Assembly: GCA_038049695.1 (NCBI GenBank)
Contig: CP142454.1
Span: 16,996,501 to 17,060,500 of the forward strand
Origin: Cinnamomum chago
Taxonomy: Eukaryota; Streptophyta; Magnoliopsida; Laurales; Lauraceae
DNA: 64,000 bases
Direction: 5' to 3'
Positions 55,867 through 64,000 of this stretch are shown here, piece after piece (the stretch's first letter is position 1; every line of letters starts with the position of its first letter). Made by a program: the position numbers and the translations under genes. The notes beneath the pieces were generated by a model, which saw nothing but the letters and a program-made list of their open reading frames with translations, was not told the origin of the DNA and ran no database searches.

Positions 55867-58380
55867 GTTTGGTTTGGTTTGATATTTGTTTTACATATAT
55901 ATCGTATGTAATGTTTGCAGTGGGTAAAAGACCAATTTACGCATAAAAGGCTAACGACTATTGTATACATGTGTCATCCTTATGCCTCATGGCCTTTAGA
56001 ACAGAGCATTTGACCTGATTAGTTTTTTCTAAAGTTAATGGTTTTAGAGGCCTTTTACTATTCAGTTGATTTATGGGTCCTACAAAACTATTCCACATGT
56101 CCTCCTTTTACTTTGTTTTTTATTTTTTGATACCCCACCTAAGGCTAAGTGGGCCTGGACCCCATCGAGCCCACTCCAGTGAGAGCAGCCCTTGGGCCAA
56201 TGGGCAAGGGAAGGAGACCAAACCCTAGAGTCAGAAAACCATACTAATCCAGCCCACCCCACAATCCCCTCGAGTTTCTCTTCCTAGAGTTGCATGTGAC
56301 GAAAATCTCCCGGAGAAGAAGACTATCTGAGGCCAGTTCTCTCTCTCTCTCTCTCTTGTAAGTTCTAGTGTTGCATTTATGGACTTTCTGTATATTTCTC
56401 TACTTTTATAAGTTTTGGAATATGGACATGATTTGTAGAATTTGCACTTTTTGGGTATTATCGATTTGCCTTGGTCGTAGCATGCACTGTAGAAATCCAA
56501 CTATGGTGGTGCTATAGTGGTTTTTAATATGATTGCTTCATCAATATGATTAGTTGTTTTTATCTCAAGTATTGGTTAATCATGGTCAATCATTTTGAGC
56601 ATTTTGAGCAATGGCTTCACCAAACAAAAATATTGGCTTTCACTGTAAAAGCAAGGCAATTTTTTTCGCTGTAAACATGGATTGCCACGACCGCCCACCC
56701 GCAGAAATTATTTTCCATGGATTGGATTTTGGTGATGAGTCATTTTGCATGATGTTCCGCAGAAAACACATCTGCACAAACTTTCCCCGAACTGTTTCTC
56801 CGTGCCCTTTTTCTGTAAGAAGGGAGGAGGAATAGAGGAGAGAAGAAGGACAAGGAAGAAAAAGTAGCAGTGGCAAAATTAGTAACTGGAGTAAGTATTT
56901 GCAACAGCAAGAGTACCAGGTAAGCTCTCTTTCTGTTTCTCTCTCCTTTTGTTTTCGATTTTGGTTTTACTGCAACGTATCTATATATACTGGCTGCTAG
57001 GGCCCATAAAAAAATGGTGTCAATCTCATGCCTCTAACTCCTGATCCATGGCCAACAAGTTAAGGACTTTATATTAGAAACATGACCCTCCATCCAATGG
57101 TCTAGTTCATTCTTGGGTGCAAAGTTTGGGTTCTGGTGACTGGGAGAGATGGAGTGGGGAAGGGTCCAATGTGAACGGTTTGGATGGATCATAAGGTGGG
57201 CCCTATTATGTTGCCCTCACCATAAGAGGCGAGTGGAGTTCTTGCAGGAAGATTTGCCTATGTATGTATGTATGTATTTTTTTTTTTTTAGCGTATGGCC
57301 TGTACAAGGGATATAGTCCGAAAGCCATAAAAATAAACAAAATTGTATTGTATGGACCAATACCTAGTTCGTACCTACCAGATGTATCATATCAGCTGAT
57401 CTTTTTGACCATGCGTGGAAGAAACCTACCAATACGTATCATATCAGCTGATCTTTTTGACCATGCGTGGAAGAAACCTACCAATACGTATCATATCAGC
57501 TGATCTTTTTGACCATGCGTGGAAGAATGTTTTGTAATTTTCCATGCTGAATTTGTCAAGAATGAAATCTATTACATTGGTTTAGGGTAAAGTGCACAAT
57601 AGTAATTGAACGAAATAATTGAACTGTTAAAATGATGAAAGTATTGGTGATGCAAAATTGGCCCTCCAAGTTTTATCACCCTGGGACCCTTGGAGTCATT
57701 GGCAAGGCTCTTGAGTTATTACCAATTGGTATAGGGTGGAGTCGTTGCCGATGCAAAGTAGAAAAGTCTTAAACCTTCAATGGAAATGTCAATCTATTCC
57801 TTAAGAGGTGTTGCACTTAAACATATAAATGACATTTCTTTTGGAGTACTCTTCATGTCTAAAGGTAGAACCTTAGTTACAATAGGTTTCGCTTCCCCTT
57901 ATAAATTTCTAGGAATAGAACAACTGAAACCCTTGACATGGTGAACCAAACCAGGAATTGAAAACTCGGGCAAATCCAGTCAGCTTGACCAAATCATATT
58001 GGACTTGATTCCTGTTGAGTCGGACTTGTTGAGTCTCATGTGTATGGGCTGAAGTGGACCCATTGAATTTTCTGTAGGCCTCTTTATCATATTTCAAGCT
58101 TATTCAAATCTGCATCAACTAGCAACTCACACCTTTTGTTTGTTACCACTTCTTTTCACAGTATGAGTGAATTTGAAAAATATCCACTACCTCACACTTT
58201 TGTGCTTCTGTATACATCAAAAGTCCTCTCTGGAAGCTAACCTAGATGAGGGCAAACCATGGAGATTAGTGAAACCATTAATCTTTGTATGAAAATCTGC
58301 TTTTAGTTTTTAATTTATATATGCATTTGTTGATATTATGAAGAGGCTAATTAATCATTGATCCATTTATTGAAGAAGCA
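55867..58380 (+). promoter_or_regulatory. Upstream region of the lysine-rich protein gene, possible non-coding 5' exons
   Basis: A telobox-like AAACCCTAG (56219) precedes a stretch ending in (CT)n and a donor-like CTCTTGTAAGTT (56356). A second donor-like ACCAGGTAAGCTC lies at 56916-56928. Both could end untranslated exons spliced to the ATG-bearing exon at 58381, but this is inference. An open frame at 56611-56835 has no recognisable domain. The 52-bp repeats at 57374-57527 are separate. Confidence 0.35.
57374..57527. repeat. Three tandem 52-bp units
   Basis: The unit TATCATATCAGCTGATCTTT, then TTGACCATGCGTGGAAGAA, then ACCTACCAATACG, recurs with starts at 57385, 57437 and 57489. Copies are nearly identical, differing only at the outer edges. 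The period is not a multiple of three and no spacers separate copies. Confidence 0.92.
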
Positions 58381-61300
58381 ATGGGAGGGAAAGGGCAAAG
58401 GCGGAGGGAGAAGAACTTCTTAGCAGCTCATGGAGATTATACCCGTCTCCCACCTGCTCCTAAAGCTAGCGACCTTGATAAACTCCCCTCTAAACTCCGT
58501 AGGCTCATGGATTTCTTGTCCCCTTCAAAGACAACATCAACAAAAAAACTCCAAGGTTAGATGATGCTTCTTCTTACATGAAAAGTCTTTTGCTCACGTT
58601 TTATTTTTATTTCCTTACACTCCAATCTAATGCATTTGTACTTCCAATGTGTTGTAGAGGAATGCCATGTCTGCTGCTTGTGTGTTAGCAACACAACTTT
58701 CCTTAATTTTAATATTTGGATTTTTATTTATCAAATTTACCTTAACATGTACTTCTATGGTGACAACTCTTTGTCATTGCACTGGCTAGTAAAAGAAAAG
58801 AAAAATGTTGAGAGATAAGAAAGTAAGTCATAAACATGCATTATATGTGAATCACATTTGTCGTATGCATTAAAAAACTGAAAAGATATTTACTGGCAAG
58901 TTGCTTTTGTTATTCCTCTAATCATGGCCGTATTCACTTGAAAGAGTCTATTTTCATTTTTAAACATATTGAATTGTTCATCTATTTGGATTTTTTTTCC
59001 CATGCTGGATGTTGTCATTTCAATACAAACATACAACTCTATGTAGATCTACAACTCCGCTTCAAAGGTCGCCTATTGTTTTGAGAAAAGGAAAAAAAAA
59101 AAAAGGGGCATTCAAGTTGAAATCCAATGGCCGTCTTGTCCAAGAAGCATGTTATGCTTGAGCAATGGTAGAAGTAGATATAACTTGGCCATTATACTTA
59201 GGAATTCATCCAAGATGGAAGGAGGGTAGAAATGTGGAATTTAAATATGACGAAGGAATTCCACTTCAGTGCACAAGGTGTGACATAGTCAGTTTAGAAG
59301 CAGGAACCTACCGAACATGTAATGCAATGTATTTGTGGCAGGGACCAGCATGAGGGCGTAGCTAAAGATCAAAGGGTCAGCTAATATTGGGATTCTCAAG
59401 ATTTGGATTTAGATGGAAATAAATAACTAAAAGCACCTTTCAAAAAAAAAAAAAAAAACTAAATGCTACAAATATCTGTGAAGGTAATTTTGGAAAATGG
59501 ATGCTTGTTTTAGAGGTTAGATGTCCCGCAAAAGGCGAAGGTGGAGAAACCTCATGAAGGCAAGTAGTTTGATGGCCCACAAAAGGCGAAGGTGGAGAAA
59601 CCTCATGAGGGCAAGAAGTTAGATGTCCCACAAAAGGCGAAGGTGGAGAAACCTCATGAAGGCAAAATGGTAATCTTAAATTGAAGTTCTGTTATTTTGC
59701 AAAATAAGGATATGGGATGAATTGAATGAAGTTGGTACATAGCTAAGCCAGCAATGTCAAGTTCAATTTGTCTCCAAATGTGCACTCCTGAAGATCGATG
59801 GTCAGACCTCAACATGAAGAGAAGATTATTGGAACATTATCTGCAATCATTTAAGACATTAGGGAAGGTGGGAAGAGATGTGACAAAGGTTGTTGGAGGA
59901 AAGCACAAACCTAGAGCAACCACCAAACCAATAGAAAGAGGAGAGCACGAGCATGATGTCTAGCCACAAAGTGCTGAAGAAAATGGAATAGGGAGGAAGA
60001 GTTTGGTCATGAAAGACGGGAATATCTTCATCAATTAGATGCTAAAACCTCGTCGACAGGACCACGAAGGGGCACCACCCAACTTAGGTGCCAAGAAATT
60101 ATTCAACCAAGCATCCCTAATCACACCAAAGCACAACTCTACATCAAATGAAAAGAGAGTGTTTATTTTTCTATTGAACTATTGCGGTGTTTCAGTGCAT
60201 TTATAGACCCTGGGAGTGCTTCTCAGCAGCCTTCATGGATGAGGCTGGAAAGTTTGAATTGGTGGCTTCTCTAGAAAAGATGTTCTTGATAAAAACTATT
60301 GAAGAAGATAAGGGCCTGCAGAATTGTCCTCTTCTTTCACCTGATGCTAACTTTCCCTCAGCTCTAAGAGTTTTGATTAGTGGCATCTTCACATCTGTCA
60401 GTTTGGTGCCCATTGGCATCTATTTGACCTATACAAGCATCAAGCTTATTCCAGTAAGCAACTACCAATGCAACTGCAGATTATACCCTTTTTTCCTTTT
60501 TATGTCAAGAGGCAAGGTCCAATTGCCTTCTTTCATTTTAGCTTCTTTGGGTGTTCCATATGTTTGCTAACTTTTACCAACAATGAAATGATAGGAAGAA
60601 AAAGAAAAAGAGAGAGAGAAAAAAAAAAAACTGGGCCCAAAATGAACACTGCTTATGAGTTTCAAGAAAGAACATTAATAAATTAAAAAGAATCTAGTTA
60701 CACAAATAAATGGAAAAAAGTAGATTGTCAATGGGATGTTTGCATGAGAAAAAATTCTGCCCTTTCTGCTTAGTTGTTTGTTACATGGAAGGAAAATCCC
60801 CAAAATGTTTTTGAACCTTTTTTCTCTTTGAAGTAAAATGTTGAAAGGGTTACAAACACATATATCACTTTAGTATTAAAAGAAAATATAAACAAAAGAA
60901 GGAAGTAGTCGAAAATAATAAAAAAATTTAATTAAATGTTCTTAGAAATTTTGTGTAAGAGCTTGGCATATTCAGTCATACAATTTAGACAACACAACTT
61001 GATCATGAGTTGGAAAACAAACTATCTATGCATATAATATGCATATATTTTGACCTTTAAAAGAAAACGTATATTTTGAATGGTAAGTAGGATTTCATTT
61101 GTGCTCTACTCTTATGTATTTTGACCTTTCAAAAAAAAAAAACAACGTATATTTTGAATGGTATGTAGGATTTCCTTTGTGCTCTACTCTCTGATAGTTC
61201 CTTTGTATACTCTGCTCTTTTGGATGAAATTATTTTTATCGATAAAAAGACACATATCACCTATGATTATATTAACATTGACATTGACAATTTGACATAC

Positions 61301-63899
61301 TTCACAAAAAGACATCTCTCTTTGATTGGTGATGAGTTGGATTGACTTAATTTTGGAGTAAAATATGTCAGGCCATGTCATCAATTCCTCATTTGATTGT
61401 TATATTCAACTCTTTTGTGATTAGTGTAACATTTGAGTGCATGCCAATTCCCGATGAGAAGGCTTTGATCCTTGCATCATGAAAGGTGATCCACTCTGTA
61501 GATGTTTTTTGGGGGATAGAATAATAACTTGTGCAGAGTGCGTTGCATCTCTTATCATATGTCGTTTTATATATTCATCATGTAGTTTTAAAAAATGGGT
61601 GGCTTTCTGTTTTGTCTTCTAGACTAGTTGAGGGAATTGGTCATCATCATCATCAATGCCTTCTTCTCCCAACTATGTTGGGGTCGGCTCCATGAATTTT
61701 ATTTCTCCATTTTGGTCTATCCTCATAAACATCAAAGTTAAAATTGATTCATTCGTTCATGAGACTGAAATGCAGTTGTTTCTTTTTTGGAATTTTCTTT
61801 TCTTTACTTTTTTCATGAAATTGCAGTGCATCTAAAAACTTCGAAGGATGCAAAGATTGGGAAATGTAAAGAAGATGTCATTGGTGACCAGGTAAGTGAA
61901 TTTTGGAGTTCTTTTTCAAATTAAAAAAAAAATTCTTGAAGTGTTTCAGTAAGATATTGGAAATGCTTATGATGAGCAAGGAAGTTTAAGATTCTAAAAG
62001 TTCGTCTTGGTGTATCTTTGATCATCATCATCATCATCATCATCATCAAAGCCTTGTCCCAACTATGTTGGGGCTGCTGGTTGGCTACATGAAAACTTTT
62101 CTTCCATTCCGATCTATCTTGAGCCAAATCCTATGATTGGTTGCACTTCTTCAGATCTATTGTTACCTATGATGCCCATATATGACATGGATACATCAGG
62201 CACACACCGTGGACATGACACCATGGACACGACAAGGACAACATTTTACACATAAAAGAAATGAAGTGTTGGATACGATACCACACAATATGTTGCCCAT
62301 TTGAAGTATCCATGCATCATCGATTGTAATTACTCTCATTCACGTCCTCTTCGGCCTATCCCTTCCCCTTGGTGAGACATCAACTTGCATAGTAAAACTT
62401 TTCCTCATTGTTACCATAATTGGCCTACGTTGGACATCTCCAAACTATCTGGAATAGGTTTCTCTTATTTTATTTTCTATTGGTGCTACCCCTAAATGTC
62501 TCTCGAAATCGTTCATTTGTTGTTTTATCCTTCCTAGTTTTATCACACATCCAACTCAACATTATCATCTATGCTACACTCAATTTGTGCATGTGTTGCT
62601 TCTTAATTGGACAAGATTCTGCTCCATAGGTCATAGTCGGTCTAATTGTTGTCTTGTAATATTTTCCTTTCAATCTTGTTGGCATGTGCCGATCATCACA
62701 AAGTACTCCATAAATAGTTAAAGATGTTTGTTTATGGTGGTCTTGTTGGATTAGATGCTTGTATTGCATTTTTTCCTTCTTTCTTTTTACTTTATTGCAT
62801 TTATCTTAGTTCAGGTTGTTATAACAGGGACAATGAGACTCTGATGGTTCCAAAAAAATGGAGATTAGGATAGGAAAATGCGGAAATGGGCATGAAGCTA
62901 AATGGGAATGCTTTATCTCTTTAGGGTTATGGTATTGGATACATAATATACATTTATGTGTTAAAGTACTAAAACGTAATACAAAAAAAAAAAATGGAAT
63001 CGTGGATATTTAAATTGAAAATCACATATCAATTTCAATTATGTATGGTATCATTTAAATCTCTTACTTTTGGCGATTATTTTCATAATTCATAGAAGTT
63101 CTGATTTAACCCATGTGGAAAAAGCAGCTAATATATGTCATATCAATCAGTGTGTCGTGTATTGCCATGGTTCATGCTAATAAATAGGTTTATTTTGTGA
63201 TGTAGAAAATTTGCACCTTATATTAAGATGTATTGGTTGATTGGATGATGATATGAGCAGTTCAAAATATTGGATATGTCAGATTTCAGTTGGAATACAA
63301 TGAACTAGCATGAATCAGTGTATTCGCTGGTTGACATTTATCTGCCAATATATAGGGTCTGATGCTGACTGATACATGTTGAGTATAGTCTGTTATAAAT
63401 TGATGTAGCCATCTTGAAAGTGAAATATTCCACTTGATTCCTGTAGTTTTGTTTTTTAATGGAGAGTTGGTGAATGCTTCTTCTAGTGTGTTTAAGGATT
63501 TGAGATTTCAAAACATGATTCCCTGCTTCAAATTTCCGAGATGCACATCTACTCAAATGCTTATGTTGGTGGGCCTCAGTGGTCTCGTAACATGATTTCA
63601 TTTTGAAATCGAGTTTTGGATGTTAGGGCCTATATTTTTTGATGGATAAAAGGCTTAAGGATTATACATCTAATTAATTTGCAGAAGGAGCATGGCTTTA
63701 CTGCTGCAGAGTTTAACGAGAAGGGCAATCATGAAAATGTGAAGACACTTGAGCATGGTAGTGACAGAGATACGAATACAAACATGGACAAGAAGGGGAA
63801 AAGAAAGAGAAAGAGAAAGGCTGTTGATGATCTTCGCTTTCAGAAAATCGATCAGGGTTCAACCACAACTGGCTTATCAAAACGAGAGCGCCGGAAGAA
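58381..63899 (+). CDS. Lysine/arginine-rich, probably nuclear or nucleolar protein of unknown function, 5' three coding exons
   Basis: Exons 58381-58555, 61827-61891 and 63685-63899 join in phase (1, 0, then 2 open) and give 151 residues so far. It starts MGGKGQRRREKNFLAAHGDY, followed by a Pro-rich linker and LDKLPSKLRRLMDFLSP. Exon 3 ends with a nuclear-localisation-like cluster KGKRKRKRKAVDD and then LSKRERRKK. The donor AA/GTAAGC at 63900 fits continuation beyond the window; an unspliced reading would stop at once (TAA 63901-63903), which I consider less likely. The basic composition suggests RNA or ribosome-biogenesis work, but no family is recognised. Introns 1 and 2 hold LINE remnants. 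Confidence 0.78.
59110..59360 (+). mobile_element. LINE ORF1-like (DUF4283/zinc-knuckle) remnant
   Basis: A plus-strand frame with VEVDITWPLYLGI and EGIPLQCTRCDIV resembles the plant LINE ORF1 zinc-knuckle segment (VEVDLSKPL ... YE.LP..C..C...GH). The second half of the knuckle (GH..EC) is not preserved. It lies in intron 1 of the lysine-rich protein gene. Confidence 0.45.
59517..59668 (+). repeat. Three tandem 51-bp units, coding-like (17-residue repeat)
   Basis: Units begin at 59533, 59584 and 59635 with AGGCGAAGGTGGAGAAACCT. In one plus-strand frame each encodes KAKVEKPHEGKKLDVPQ with few changes; the first linker carries one in-frame TAG (59554-59556). The period is a multiple of three and most differences are silent or conservative, which suggests descent from a repeat in a protein. 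It lies just downstream of the LINE ORF1-like stretch. Confidence 0.8.
60187..60456 (+). pseudogene. Exon-like fragment of an unidentified gene
   Basis: After a TTTCAG acceptor-like hexamer (60190-60195) an open stretch of about 85 codons reads through FSAAFMDEAGKFELVASLEK, SPDANFPSALRV and a hydrophobic ISGIFTSVSLVPIGIYLTY. It ends at a donor-like CCAGTAAGC (60449-60457). It looks like one exon with a membrane-spanning helix, but no neighbouring exons were found. It may be a gene fragment carried in by a transposon or a missed exon of an antisense or overlapping gene. Confidence 0.35.
60457..61820. other. Remainder of intron 1 of the lysine-rich protein gene
   Basis: AT-rich with A tracts (60620-60630, 61129-61142) and a duplicated phrase AACGTATATTTTGAATGGTA (61066 and 61145). 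An RTE tail occurs at 61643-61725. No gene. Confidence 0.5.
61643..61725 (-). mobile_element. RTE-type LINE/SINE 3' tail
   Basis: On the minus strand: a GGAGAAATAAAATTCATGGA stretch, then GCCGACCCCAACATAGTTGG, then GAGAAGAAGGCATTGATGATG. Same hairpin and tail as at 62022-62160, inserted about 300 bp away in the same orientation. Confidence 0.55.
62018..62725 (-). mobile_element. 5'-truncated RTE-type LINE in intron 2 of the lysine-rich protein gene
   Basis: Minus strand, high to low: GVLCDDRHMPTRLKGKYYKT and TYGAESCPIKKQH (62569-62725) match the conserved end of plant RTE reverse transcriptases. A degraded LSWMCD-type and VAPIE-like region follows (62560-62340). The 3' UTR then ends in the CCCAACATAGTTGGGAC hairpin (62055-62075) and (ATG)n at 62022-62048. 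Broken by stops (for example TAG after the SVA phrase, near 62569) and lacking its 5' half. Confidence 0.75.
62726..63684. other. Remainder of intron 2 of the lysine-rich protein gene
   Basis: AT-rich non-coding DNA up to the acceptor TTGCAG at 63679-63684. No gene or element recognised. Confidence 0.5.
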
Positions 63900-64000
63900 G
63901 TAAGCATTTCTTTCACATTTTCCTTTCAAATTGAATGATCATTATGCTGACGGGGTTCTGCGTTAACCTGCCATTTGAGCCATGTGGGATCCACCTTTGC

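Noticed and set aside
56611-56835. 74-codon frame upstream of the lysine-rich protein
   Set aside because: No recognisable domain and it does not splice in phase with the exon at 58381; could be chance.
57374-57527. CRISPR-like array
   Set aside because: The units are contiguous 52-bp copies with no unique spacers, and the genome is a plant's.
63900-63903. Stop codon ending the lysine-rich protein at 63903
   Set aside because: A consensus donor (AA/GTAAGC) overlaps it and the protein would be only about 150 residues ending in a basic run; continuation past the window is more likely, though not proven.
1-64000. tRNA, rRNA or organelle DNA inserts
   Set aside because: No cloverleaf with A/B boxes, rRNA core or plastid gene was recognised by eye; a dedicated scan could still find a short one.

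Overview
The window is nuclear DNA of a flowering plant. Genes are split by GT-AG introns, intergenic and intronic DNA is AT-rich and full of plant-type retroelements (Ty1/copia and Ty3/gypsy fossils, L1-type and RTE-type LINEs, MITEs), and the best-resolved protein is an ortholog of the angiosperm ethylene-signalling kinase CTR1. Large TE-filled introns suggest a woody or early-diverging angiosperm such as a magnoliid, but that is inference; the species cannot be read from the sequence.

Layout. (1) 1-8767, minus strand: a chloroplast-type phosphoglycerate-mutase-family phosphatase (probable 2-carboxy-D-arabinitol-1-phosphatase). Seven exons were placed, the 3' end lies beyond the left edge, and a copia fossil fills one intron. 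(2) 9074-10275: three tandem copies of a ~400-bp repeat. (3) 10781-11209, plus: a small intronless plastid membrane protein. (4) 11210-16410: no host gene recognised; a copia fossil and three units each carrying a 25-28 nt G tract. (5) 16411-17865, plus: an intronless SAM-dependent methyltransferase-like protein (METTL13 type). (6) 17866-22068: degenerate repeats, a decayed coding-like block and the CTR1 promoter. (7) 22069-49901, plus: CTR1, 15 exons, 842 aa, resolved exon by exon with every phase consistent. Its introns hold a LINE, a near-perfect foldback MITE, RTE fragments, copia and gypsy fossils, a hAT-like element nested in the gypsy, and several local duplications. (8) 49902-58380: no clear host gene; two foldback or MITE elements, a PIF/Harbinger-like element with a TTA duplication, and short tandem repeats. 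(9) 58381-63899 and beyond, plus: the 5' three coding exons of a lysine-rich, probably nuclear or nucleolar protein, running off the right edge.

The genes are unrelated housekeeping or signalling genes, as expected in a plant genome, and do not form one pathway. CTR1 is the negative regulator of ethylene signalling; the phosphatase and the small membrane protein look plastid-targeted. I found no convincing undescribed multi-gene system. The most distinctive observations are structural: a 64-bp-arm hairpin in CTR1 intron 1, the poly-G triplet, a LINE insertion whose empty site is preserved in a neighbouring duplicate, and a shared hairpin plus (ATG)n tail at several RTE-type 3' ends.
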